DNA of 64,000 nt. Origin: Oxytricha trifallax. Its lineage: Eukaryota; Ciliophora; Spirotrichea; Sporadotrichida; Oxytrichidae. Within the stretch, counting starts at the first letter, position 1; each line of letters starts with the position of its first letter. A program made the position numbers and the translations under genes. Shown here in pieces: positions 38,101 through 49,070 of this stretch. The notes beneath the pieces are model-generated. The model searched no databases, had not been told where the DNA came from, and was given only the letters and a program-made list of their open reading frames with translations. The stretch covers positions 1 to 64,000 of the forward strand of contig ARYC01017974.1 of assembly GCA_000711775.1 (NCBI GenBank). The letters are read 5' to 3'.

Positions 38101-41100
38101 GAAAAAATATAGTAAAGAATGATTTCTATTATTTAGGACTATGTATTATTTCATTTATAAACTTCTATAGATTCTAAAATAATCTTTCTAATTAAATTAT
38201 ATTTGTCTTATTAAATGAGATTATTAGCTTTATTATAAAACACATGTGAGATTTTTAATAAACTACTTGTCTATTTTAGAGTCAAAAGTTTTAATTTCAT
38301 AACTACAAATATTGGATTTAAATTTCTTCCAATAATTATGACAACTTGTATTTTATTTCAAAATAAATTAATAATTATAGCATTTCATTAAAAATAGCGC
38401 AATAATCCTTTGAATTTTAATATAATATTTTCAGGCTTTAGATCTTTGTGTATAATATTTCTTTTTTGGAAGTAATCCAGAGTGAGCAGGAGTTGTGCTA
38501 AAATTAGCTTATATAATATATTATCAATAAATTAAATTACATTTATAAAAATTTAAAGAGCTTGATTTCAAATTCAGGAATAAAATGACTTTTCAAAATA
38601 TATTTCTTTAAATCTCCTCCGTCTTTAAATTCTAGCAATAAGTACAGATTTTATTTATTTTCATATATTCATATAAATAATAATGTGTTTAAGGAGATAT
38701 TATTTGCAATTTCTTATAAAATTATAAATACAAATAAATATTCTAATGAGCTAATTTATATTTGAGCAGTATTTGAGCTTCCTCAATATACAAACTTCTT
38801 AATAAATTGATTCTTTTAAATCCTCATCTAAAAAATAAAATACATTTTTAATTATAGTGGAAAAAATACTTTAAATAGAGAGATAATAACTAGGGTGAAT
38901 TAAAAGTCCACTTATAAAAAGTGTCGTATAAATCGAAATATTTTATTTGTTACAATATTATTCAACTCAGTTTCACTTTTATGCTTTGATTTTTACTCCT
39001 CATACATGTTTGATGAATAATTTTACTCACCAGCTATTCAAAACTCCTTAGTGAGATTTATAATGGATTTTATTTGTTAGGTATAGTTGGGGTCTTATTG
39101 GAGTTAGAAAAGAAATCGCAGGTTTTATGTAAATATAATGAATATTAAATGAGTATTAATATACTTAATTCAAAAGTTTTTTATCTGATTGTCTTTGTTA
39201 TATCTTATGAATCTTGCTTTCTTTAGTGCCTAAAGTATATCGTCTAATGATTGGCAAGGATAGTGAGGAGCTCTTACGATTATCATATCAACTATACATT
39301 TAATTTTTTAACAAACATCTTCTTGCTTGATTTGCTTTTATGCCATACTAATTGATTATTTTTCATGCTTAAAACCAAAATAAGTCATGTTTATCATATC
39401 ACTCTACTTTTCTCTTTTACGAAAGTAACCTGGGGTTCCAAGAACATTAGCTGCGTTTTATTCTCTTATCGTAAAGTCCTATTGAATTTGATGGCAACTA
39501 CTTCTAAAGTGCAGAAGTTTAACATAACATTTTCAGCCTTCAAATCTCTATGAACATTTCCAAGTTCATGCAATTCTCTGACACCCTTAATCATATCCGT
39601 AAGAATATCATTCAAATCATTTGGCTATCTGTTATGATAAAGATAGAGTCATTTCAAATTTCTTTATTCTTAGTGCGATGAAACCAAAGTCTAAAATATC
39701 ACCATCTGGCAAAGAAAAAATATATTTTCAATAACGATAAGGTAGATGGCAGGTACTAATGCACATGCATGAAGTCTTACACTCACTCAGCAAAGGTTAA
39801 GGAGCATATGCAAAAACATCATCTTATCGAATTCTTGATTTAAGATAAGGAGGCTTAAAAACTTATAAATGATAAAAAAAATCAAACATTCTTGAGTCGT
39901 ATAGAGAGTTACAGGAGAAGCTCAAGAGACAAAGTCTATTTGAATCAATGAACTTGCCTGCAGACAATACTGTTTTAGAATGCTTTCAAGCAAAAGCAAT
40001 GAATATTCCTGCATTAAATGCAGTTGATCTTAGCAATTTCATTGAAAAATATTTGAATATAAGCGTGTATAGCAAAGCAAAACTTATTGTGGTCGACGAG
40101 TATGCATCCTAGGTATACCCTTTCTGCAATCTAATTAAAAATGAGCAGTATTAAAATGAGTTTGCTAACGAATATATGATTCTTAGAGAGTCTTAAAGAA
40201 GAGATTGCAAGAACTTGCGAAAGTGAGATGGTGTTATTTTAGACTTTGGTTTCATCGCACTAAGAATAAAGAAATTTGAAATGACTCTATCTTTATCATA
40301 ACAGATAGCCAAATGATTTGAATGATATTCTTACGGATATGATTAAGGGTGTCAGAGAATTGCATGAACTTGGATATGTTCATAGAGATTTGAAGGCTGA
40401 AAATGTTATGTTAAACTTCTGCACTTTAGAAGTAGTTGCCATCAAATTCAATAGGACTTTACGATAAGAGAATAAAACGCAGCTAAGGTTCTTGCCACTC
40501 CTGGATACTGCCCAATTAGAGATAAATGCACTAATGGCTCAATTCAGTGGGATGTATGGGCAATTGTGCTATTATCTTAGAATGCGATATGGAAAGTATG
40601 TCATACTTTGGAACAAAGCACGAGAAATAATCAATAATTTTGGCTGCTAAACATATAAATAAGAATAAATCTGCGATAAAATTAAGAAGATAATTGAGAT
40701 GGTCATAGTAAAAGATGATAATCATTAGACGACATGCTAGAGCCACCAAAGACAGCCAGATTCAAGAGATACAACAAAGACAAGCAAATTAAAATCGTTT
40801 GAGTTAGGTCAACTAATTATCATTAAATTCGCATAAAACCTGCTTTTTCTCTACTAACCCCAATAAGACTCCAACTATACTCGACAAATCAAAGCACTGA
40901 TAAACCTCACTAAAGGGTTTTGGATTTCGATTGTATCCACTTGTCCTCTTAGCTCCAGGTCGTATGTGCTTGCTTTGCATTTTGATTTATATTATCCCAA
41001 GTTTTTCTCTGAAATCAAAACCCCAAAATCCTTTCAGTAGTTTGATTGAGTTTTTGATTGAAAAAAGTATAATATTAGGGCATACTCTATTAGGATTTTA

Positions 41101-44100
41101 ATAGGGTTTATGTAGGGCTTTAATTTTTAAATATTAGTAATTTAAGTGAGTATATGCGAGGTTTGGGGTAAGTTTATGACAAAAAGTATAAGATTTATTG
41201 TTTATGTTGGGATAAATATGATGAATATAGTGAATAACTCAAGCCTATTCTTAATAACACATCTTTAGCAAGGCTACTCCATAAATCTCCTGCAACTGTG
41301 AGATCTCACAATCTATTTGCAATGAATTTAATGAGATAACAACTTAATTCTAATCCTAAGAGACCCTTAAAATTTTAGCAGCATCATATCGATTATCTTA
41401 TTAATGATATGACTCTTAAATACTGGGCTTATTTATATCTAGCCTAGAGGGCAGTGATGATTCATCACCAATTTCCTGAGTTTAAAATCTCTGCTTAATC
41501 TTCAGCTAAATATATCAAAAGAATGGAATATCTTACAAGACAGTCAATCGCATTAAAAGAGTGATTTACTTTAATGTTCCATCTTATAAGGATAATTTAA
41601 ATTATATATTCAATTATATGCAGAGGTCTTAAGAGCATAATATAAAGTTTATTCACGCTGATGAGACAGTATTTACATTCAATACCTTTATATCAAGGTC
41701 TTGGTATAAGAGTTATAGCAATATAGAAGTTTATGACTAAAAAGTTAAGGTTTAAACTCATCCTATTCTTGGTGGAATAAGTGAAGATAGTGGCCTCTAG
41801 GCTTATGTTATTCACCCTCGCTCTATTATTACTGAATAATATATTTAGTTTTTACAATAGCTCAGAGACAAGTACGCTGACTAAGAGATCATCCTGTTTG
41901 TTGATAACTTATCAGTTCATAAAACTAAAGACTCAAGGAGAGAATATGAAAGGCTAAACATAACACCTGTATTTAATGTTCCTTATAGCCCTCAATTCAA
42001 TGGAATTGAACTATATTGGGGCCTATTAAAAGGCCACTACAAGAAACTTCTACTCTATCATTTGATGCACGACTTGAAGATAGATACAGTTGATTTTATA
42101 AAGAGTACTGCTAAAAGAATCAGCGATGATAAAGCAAAAGTATGCGAAAAAAAGGGCGATTTTGTGTATATATATAAATTTTAGATTTAAACGAATGAAT
42201 AAGTTCACATATTAAATTTGCCCGTAAAGGGATTTGGCTTCTCTTTCTTTTCTTCCTCTTAGGGCTTGCTTGGGCCTATGTTTCTTCTCTTTGTGCTGGA
42301 TCCTGCATCTATGTTCATCTCGTCTACCTTTTATAAATCTTTCAAGAGTCTCTTAATTAGTTCATGCTTTACTTGAGACTTTATCACTCTGTTTAATTTG
42401 CTGTACTCTTTCATCAAGTAAATACCAGTTCCAAGTTTTTCTATAAAGGTAGAAGGGTAAGTTTACTTGAGATGAATGCTTCTGCAGTTCCTTCAACCAG
42501 GAGTCACTGATTTTAATTCCTTGCTTCTCTTTTTCTTCAGGAGAAATGGTGTAGCGTTTCTTGCGAGCTTCTTAAATTACTTCATTTAAGCACTCAGGTT
42601 TCTTTGTTCCAAGGACACCAAAGAAGAAGTTCTCTCTGGCAACTTATTAGAAAGTTGCAGCTTTGATGGAAGGTAAAGAGGAACATCGTAATATAGGTTT
42701 GTAACAGATATTTCAGGGTAGTAATGAATTTCAATAATCATAATTTCATTAGACTTAAAAGCTTTTTTCTCTTCACTTAGTAAGGCTTTTAAAAATGAGA
42801 TTTTTGTTCCTTCCTTGGTTGGCAAGAACAATCCAACTATCATGAATATTATTAATCTTAGTTAAGAACTTACCATGCTATACCAAATATCTATATAGGT
42901 CCTCTTTACTTTAAAATTTTCCTATTAAATCTTGAGATTAAATTCTCTTCATTGCATCATTCATAGACTCCATCTTGCTTCCTCTTTCTAGAAATGTTAA
43001 TGAAATTTAAAATTATGGATATCCATTCTAAGTTTATTAAAATCTTACTACTAAATAGGGAGGACCTACTGGAGGTCAACCTTGAAAAGATATGCGGAGA
43101 AGCATTGAAAAACTTGCTCCAAGTTTTACAGATTGATTTCCATTTTTATCAATCTATCTCCATTAAATTGCTCCTAATAATGTTTAATTATTTTAAAAAG
43201 TCCTATAAATTAAGTTCAAACCTTATTAGGAGTTAAATTTAAGGTTAAAACTTATTAGAATCATATTAAATTTAAAAATGTTTAATAACTTTACCTTCAA
43301 ATTAAGTTCAAACTTGATTTGGAGGACCTCCTTGAGAAACTAAACTTCATTAGGAGTATTATAATTTACTAAAACGTATAAAATTTTAATAAAATATGTC
43401 AACTTACAGTCTTTTATTGTTAGTTCATTTTCTTAACTCTCAGCAAAGAAACTACAAAAGTGTCTTATACTCTGTTATAATAGTTTATTTCGGTAGATTT
43501 TATCATTATTATAATAATATATCAGAAAAGTAAAATGAGCGGTAACCTTTTGAGAAGAGCGGCATTACTTGGATCATGTCAATAAAAATTATCATTCCAG
43601 CAACAACAAAAAAGTAGAGACCAGAGACGCTTGTACATAGTGGGAGCCTACTTATGACATTTGACCAGTCTAGCTTTGATATTTAAAAATAAGTTAAGTA
43701 GGAGGGTCATCATAGAAGCTGTGCAAATTGAGGAGGAGGTTAATCAACCTGCCATATGGCATTAAATTTTACCAGCCAAAGTTGACATTAATGCAAATAA
43801 TGCAATAAAGTTTTCCTCTACAACTCAACTTACAAGAGGCACTTGAGAGATATACACAACGATTTGCCTCGGTTATATCTAAAGCATTAAATGAAGGATG
43901 GGAAGTATATCTGTGAGTTCTGTGAGAAGCAATATTCTCATTCAAGAGACCTCAAAGTGCACTTAAAGAAAAGTCACAATTAAAGTTTTGTCTTTATTCA
44001 TTAACTTACAGGAAAAAGATTCCTATAAAAAAGAAGGTCAAGAAATCATGCCGAGTCTCTTAGAGTTGAAGTATAGATGTAAGTAAAAATGAAGAAAGCT

Positions 44101-45470
44101 GTCAAGAATTTTCCTGAGATAAATAAAATCATGTTAAAAATTGAGGCGATGAAGATTCCTATCTTAAAAATTATTGACATAGAATCTTGCCTTGAAAGCT
44201 ACCTCACTTTTGAAGATGAAGAAGAGAGTCATCATTGATGACTAATATGCTTACAAAATATATCCATTCAATTAATTCCTTGCTGATGACAAGTTCTAAA
44301 TGGAATTCGCTAATAAGTATTATGCTCTTTAATAAGCAAAGCTTAGAGAGTGCAAACATATTATATAGCTAGATGCTTTCCTACTTGGAAAAGACCTTGT
44401 AGCATTTAGACTACCTCTCCTCGAAATGACTTAGAGAGAATTTTATCTGATAATAGATGTCAAAGATAAATTGGCTAGATCGTCTAGCAAATAGTTGAGG
44501 GTATTGAAGAGCTTCACAAATTTTGTTATGTTCATAGAGACTTAAAGCCAGAGATCATCATGATGAATTTTCAGCCTCTAAGAGTTTATAACATTCATTT
44601 CAACAGAGCTCAAAGAGTGCAAGCTTCAGTCTTAGGAAATGTATACGGCTGGATATTTCCCAGAGAGAGTGAAGATTAGAGAGATGGAGACATTCATTGG
44701 GATATCTCGGCTCTAGCAGTAATTATAATAGAGAGTGACATGCCAAGAAATGATTATTTTAGCTGCAAGAATGAGAGAGATTCTAAACAAAGAATCAAGC
44801 AATATTTATATAAGTAGAAGATTAATGGAGCATGAGAGAGCTTGCTTACTCAACCATCATCAAGCCAAGTTCATATAATTATATTACAATAGAAACAATC
44901 AAACACCATCTAAAAGAGATAAAATTCAGAGAACTGGTACATGACTCCAAGCTTATGTTTGTTTGAAATATTAAAAAATTCGCTTGTTATACTCACTAAA
45001 ATTACTAATATTATAACATTAAAACCCTACATAAACCTGAGAAACCATAATACATTATGCAAAAATAGTCTACTTTTATCAATAAAAAACTCAATCAAAC
45101 TATTGAAAAGGTTTTGGGGTTTTGAATGATCTCGTATATTAACATATACTCATCCAAAAATAAATACTTTATTTATTAATTTATTATCTAATTTAAGCTT
45201 ATTTATGACTTTTAAAGCATAAAATTTATTAGGATTAGAATTTTTCTTTACTTTAAAGACTCTTGAAGTTAATCCTTCGCTTATATGATAAAAAATATAA
45301 AAAATATTTTCTCGCCCAAGATTTCAATGAAAGTAAACTTTTTTTGTTGAAAACTTTTTATTGTATATTCTTAAATATCCCTCTTGAAATTATAAAAATT
45401 ATTGTGGAAAAATATTATATCTTAATTTTTTTAATGGTTAATTAATTCATAAAATCTTTAACAATATTTG
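35126..45470 (-). CDS. Ser/Thr protein kinase spread over 10 kb in 8 MDSs
   Basis: Joining blocks from right to left gives one kinase frame. Pointers (plus-strand letters): TCGC 45312-45315/45277-45280; ATCTAA 45186-45191/38826-38831; ATATTC 38738-38743/38665-38670; AGCTT 38559-38563/38506-38510; AATATT 38424-38429/37986-37991; TACTT 37825-37829/37267-37271; TAGAAA 37140-37145/35263-35268. Product: FTFIEILGEGLTSRVFKV (glycine loop), FYALKVINK (ATP-site Lys), SIYQEVCILRKLKYCSN (helix C), NLYLLLEFKDGGDLKKYI, DYFQKRNIIHKDLKPEN (HRD reads HKD), VTIADFGFA (DFG), CGTAGYFAPEVLKGG (APE), YGFKSDIFSLGCILYNLI and NPQDRLNANEALYHPFF (subdomain XI). The 5' end is not resolved; the 3' end is TGA at 35126. 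All MDSs are in order and orientation (non-scrambled). Confidence 0.88.
35372..35930 (+). other. GC-rich island, possible stranded exon pair
   Basis: A sharp GC-rich block in an AT-rich IES. One plus-strand frame, from a TGA at 35628 onwards, reads TTITAQWNQ, then a 38-nt stretch with intron-like ends (gtaagagt...ttgtttacag), then EADLYELFGGSSKFDRLLSR and MRLGNRVKWNENEV. The part before 35628 (ccacaggggggccgatggtgg, gctagtcggcggggttcaat) is not clearly coding. It could be a foreign coding fragment or an unknown repeat. Confidence 0.4.
36450..37071. mobile_element. Foldback element 3 with poly-G/poly-C ends and 8-bp duplication
   Basis: Near-perfect inverted repeat: left arm from a G8 run at 36450 and caacacctgaatcagtaaat, right arm ending aatttactggttcaggtgttg and a C10 run at 37071. 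Arms are about 289 bp around a 41-bp loop (about 36739-36779). The 8-bp sequence GAATTTAT flanks both sides (36442-36449 and 37072-37079). An 8-bp duplication is typical of hAT-like elements; there is no ORF, so it would be non-autonomous. Confidence 0.95.
39039..40922 (+). mobile_element. TBE element C, inverted-duplicate form
   Basis: Ends are inverted copies: caaaactccttagtgagatt on the left and aatcctcactaaagggttttg-like on the right, followed inward by tatagttggggtcttattgg and its complement. The similarity continues inward for several hundred bases: 39190-39715 is the reverse complement of about 40215-40830, both carrying the kinase-like 3' part of the 57-kDa ORF. Only the middle (39720-40215) is single copy. 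Transposase and 22-kDa ORFs are absent. Confidence 0.8.
39850..40700 (+). pseudogene. TBE 57-kDa-type ORF remnant (kinase-like)
   Basis: Plus-strand blocks read YRELQEKLKRQSLFESMNLP, CFQAKAMNIPALNAVDLSNF, DEYASQVYPFCNLIKNEQYQ and then ELGYVHRDLKAENVMLNF. The order and motifs match element B (KIEAMKIPILKIIDIESCL, then ELHKFCYVHRDLKPE). Frameshifts separate the blocks. The zinc-finger part is missing here. Confidence 0.7.
41154..42200 (+). CDS. TBE transposase (DDE, IS630/Tc1/mariner-like)
   Basis: From ATG 41154 (MRGLGQVYDKKYKIYC) the N-terminal half contains a helix-turn-helix-like region (SLARLLHKSPATVRSHNLFA). The catalytic core follows: KTVNRIKRVIYF, IHADETVFTFN (Asp 1), LQAYVIHPRSI, ILFVDNLSVHKTKD (Asp 2) and VPYSPQFNGIELYWGLLKGH (Glu). 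A one-base deletion near 41511, seen by comparison with element A, separates the two halves, so this copy needs repair or is dead. In these ciliates transposases of this class are implicated in developmental DNA elimination. Confidence 0.85.
42210..42973 (-). CDS. TBE 22-kDa-type ORF
   Basis: Minus strand between transposase and 57-kDa ORF. One frame begins MESMNDAMKRIQSQDLIGKF at 42973 and runs QSKEDLYRYLVQHGKFL; after a frame change near 42850 it continues LPTKEGTKISFLKALLSEEK, VPLYLPSKLQLSNKLPERTS, PFYLYRKTWNWYLLDERVQQ and a basic tail (RCRIQHKEKKHRPKQALRGR). Function unknown in the family; the assignment rests on position, orientation and size. Confidence 0.65.
43540..44900 (+). pseudogene. 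TBE 57-kDa-type ORF: zinc finger plus kinase-like region
   Basis: Reads MSGNLLRRAALLGSCQQKLS near 43540. At 43905-43980 it has a clear C2H2 zinc finger (YICEFCEKQYSHSRDLKVHL ending KKSH), then KIEAMKIPILKIIDIESCL, GQIVQQIVEGIEELHKF, CYVHRDLKPE (kinase catalytic-loop motif) and HWDISALAVIIIESDMPRND. Several TGA codons and frame changes show decay. Confidence 0.8.
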
Positions 45471-45706
45471 CCAACTATAAATACTTAGCAGGGATGTTAT
45501 CTTATTTTATTTGAGATAACTTGATAAACTTTTCTCCCCAGCTTAGAGTAACATTCAAAATAATTATATTAAATCATAAAGATATTATTAAATGATAAAA
45601 TGAGATATTTTAATTTAATTAAAAATAGAATTAATATCATTATATCAAATTACTTATTTTAACTAATTAATTTTATCTTGAAAAAATAAATAATATCTTT
45701 CAGATT
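45471..45706. other. AT-rich spacer
   Basis: Between the kinase 5' block and foldback 4; no feature supported. Confidence 0.4.
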
Positions 45707-46788
45707 TAATATTTATAAAATACGAAACAAATAGGTAAATCATCATAAATCAAATAAACCCCAAGACGTAACTGTCATATATTTGGTAAGCATTTTATAG
45801 AAATTATGTTTTAATAACATCATATTAAAAAGTATAATTAAAAATTTACAGTATTAGGCCAAGAAAATGTGCAATTTTTACATTGTAAAATTTAATTAAG
45901 TTATTAATTATTATTATAATATTAAAAAGTCATAGTGTACAGTTTGTACATTCTTAAGGAGGCAGACTGTACAAATAGGTAAGTGATTAGAATTTTCCGA
46001 AAATATGATGTCTAATGTACTTTTAGATTTTATTAATTAATGTGATGCTTATTCTAATGTCTAAAGCACTTAACCTGATCCTCTCCATCTCCCTCACGCC
46101 GGAACATCTTTGTGTCTCTATCTCCTGTACATCAGACAGCGCTGCACCGTATATTGTCTGATTTGACCGTCTGTGCTACTAGGGTATAACCACGGCAGCT
46201 GTAACTTATCGTGTTTCGATCTCTTAAAGTGGAAGATACAGATTCTACTGCTTGTACTGAAGATGTCTCGGTAGACTTGTGATAGCTGAAAACTAGAATG
46301 CCCTAGTTGCACAGACGGTCAAATCAGACAATATACGGTGCAGCGCTGTCTGATGTACAGGAGATAGAGACACAAAGATGTTCCGGCGTGAGGGAGATGG
46401 AGAGGATCAGGTTAAGTGCTTTAGACATTAGAATAAGCATCATATTAATTAATAAAATCTAAAAGTACATTAGACATCATATTTTCGGAAAATTCTTATC
46501 ACTTACCTATTTGTACAGTCTGCCTCCTTAAGAATGTACAAACTGTACACTATGACTTTTTAATATTATAATAATAATTAATAACTTAATTAAATTTTAC
46601 AATGTAAAAATTGCACATTTTCTTGGCCTAATACTGTAAATTTTTAATTATACTTTTTAATATGATGTTATTAAAACATAATTTCTATAAAATGCTTGCC
46701 AAATTCATTACAGTTACGCCTACAAAATTCTTGTGGTTTATTTGATTTATGATGATTTACCTATTTGTTTCGTATTTTATAAATATTA
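45707..46788. mobile_element. Foldback element 4 (1.08 kb, ~480-bp arms)
   Basis: Arms 45707-46184 and 46301-46788 are reverse complements, starting taatatttataaaatacgaa. They differ by a small indel near 45775/46715 and point changes. The inner arm is GC-rich (ccgtatattgtctgatttga), and the loop is 46185-46300. No ORF spans it convincingly and no target duplication is clear. Confidence 0.92.
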
Positions 46789-46886
46789 ATGACATAAAAG
46801 TAATCTTTAATAATTTTATACATCATACCAAGTAATTATTTATTCTTATTTTGAAAAACTGAGGTCGATTGGAATCTGAGATTTTT

Positions 46887-47147
46887 ATGGCGAATGAGAT
46901 TCTCCCCCTTTTTGAACCTCTATCAGCAAATATTCAAGATTTATATTAATAAGTGGTTTTTATAGCTCCATATCCAATTTATCGTTAAAAATAATAAAAT
47001 CTAAAAATTTTGTTTAATTATATATAGTTTAATCGTAAAAGTAAAGATATTGCTTAATACGCTTGCAAATATAATCCTCTGATTACTAAAGTGGACTCTG
47101 AAAATTGCATTCAAATTGAACAAAGTAAGAATTTTTAATATCCTTGA
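46887..47147 (+). CDS. Candidate small ORF, unidentified
   Basis: ATG 46887 opens an 86-codon frame (MANEILPLFEPLSANIQDLY...SKDIAQYACKYNPLITKVD) to TGA with TAA/TAG as Gln. It sits just outside foldback 4. No family recognised; it may be a first MDS. Confidence 0.35.
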
Positions 47148-49070
47148 TTTCAAAATCGGAATAGATTAACTATTTATTTTAAGAACATTTTGAAATGACA
47201 GGCTACTATATTTTAAAAAATTATTATCATTAATTTGATAATTAATTTTTGTTGGTTTTTTTAATATTATTTATTAATAAATTTTGATAGATTTTGAGGG
47301 AACGAAACATAATTAATTATGCTACCTCCTGTGACTCTCGAAAAAATTCATAAATAAAAAATGATTTGTATCACTTTAATAAATTTGTTTCGAATATTAA
47401 TTTATTATCAATTGTTTAAGTCAAGTGAACTTGAAATTCTTTTTTATTTTTATTTTGTGTGTTTAATTAAGCTAAATTAAACTAAATACTTATTAATAAT
47501 ATATACTAATTAACTTCCTATATTTGAATAGTTACATTAAGTTTATTTTATTTAATTTTGTACAAAATAACGATTCAAAATTATAAAATGAATTATTATA
47601 ATTTTTAGTTATTGCAATATTATATTAGTATTAGGTTAGACTCATAATTAAATTAAAATCAACTACTTATTTATTTGTCAGTAACTATAAGATAATTATA
47701 CTATTATAATTTAATAGCAAAAGTTTAAAAATAGGCGAAACATATTATAAGAATTAAAATTAGACAGTATATTTATACATATATTATCTTACATAGCCTC
47801 ACTTGTTAAATTCTTCTCAATTTATTTCTATAAAGAATCATTGTATTATTTAATAATAGATGTATAAAATAAAGAAATCAAGAGTTAATCTAAAAATAAT
47901 TGTGTAATTTAATTAATATTGCCAAATTTGCAATTATTTATGAATTATATAAAATAAAAAATAATAAGCCCTATAGAAATGTTTGAATAAAAATGTTTAA
48001 CAAGTAAATTTAGTTATATTTATTGATTTAGAAAGATAGAATTCCTTTGAAAAGATAAGAACTTGGCTATATTGATAATAGATAATAAAGAATATAAAAT
48101 AATTATAAATAACTTTAAATAATTTCATAAACTAGTTATTTAATTAATTCAATTTAAATAAAATTTAGATAAGTTCTACTTATTAAATTATCAATATATT
48201 TATATTAGAGCAATAAAACTAATTTATTAAGTTCGAACTGTTAAAATTGATACAATACTAAATTTATATTTTCTCTGTTTATATTTGAATCATATCTATA
48301 AACCTTTAAAGCTCGATATTATTTTTTTCTAGTATAATTTACAAATAATTGTGATTATATAGACATAAAAAAAAATTTATAGATTGAAGATACATTTTTA
48401 ATAAAATTTTTTTTAAATAAGCTAAAAATTAAAAAAAATAGAAAATGCAAGTATTAAAATCATATATTGAAAATTTATTCATAAAAAAATAGTTTTCAAT
48501 TAAAAAATATTTAGATTTGCCATAAATCTTAAAAATTTGATTTAAATTATATAATTAGAAATAAACCTTTTCCATTTTATAACTTATTATTTTCTTTAAG
48601 AAAATATCTGAAAGTTTGATTTTGCTTTAAAAGTTACATATATCAAGATGTATTTGCACATTTATAATGAAGCTTGTTATAAAATGCACTGATGATTAGG
48701 GAAAATATTAACTCTACATATTAACCAATTAATTTATCAAATAAAAATTTTTAGATTTAGTCAGAAAATTTTCTAATTCAAATTTTGCAGCTTTGTTATA
48801 AATTATAATATTTCTATATTACTTGTAAAACTTACTAACCATTTTTCAAAAAGTTCTTCATTCATCTTAATAAATTAAAAAAAGTCAGCAATAATAATTA
48901 AATAACAATAATTTTATTTTTAAGGTTTGATTGTGAAAAATGAGATTCTCTAAATTCTAAATAAAGAATATAAAAATTTAATTTCAGCATATTTTGATAT
49001 ACATAAACAATTATTAAGAATAATATATAAATTACTTTAGGATACCCTGATTACTCAATTTTTATTTACA
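47148..49070. other. AT-rich spacer
   Basis: No gene or repeat supported. Confidence 0.5.

Larger units (their letters stand above)
41016..45124 (+). mobile_element. Full-length TBE transposon (element B, 4109 bp)
   Basis: Left end caaaaccccaaaatcctttc at 41016, right end gaaaaggttttggggttttg at 45124, flanked by AAT on both sides (41013-41015 and 45125-45127). Size, C4A4 termini, ANT target and three-ORF content match the telomere-bearing elements (TBE) known from Oxytricha germlines. ORF order is transposase (+), 22-kDa type (-), zinc-finger/kinase 57-kDa type (+). Frame damage in each ORF suggests an inactive copy. Confidence 0.93.
38832..45191. other. 6.4-kb IES containing two TBE elements
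   Basis: Bounded by the ATCTAA pointers of the kinase gene. Removing it joins KVINKLKLD to DEDLKESIYQEV in frame. It carries elements C (39039-40922) and B (41016-45124), separated by 93 bp. Confidence 0.85.

Noticed and set aside
46118-46312. 64-codon minus-strand ORF
   Set aside because: It spans the loop and arm of foldback element 4; only GC-rich palindromic sequence, no protein signature.
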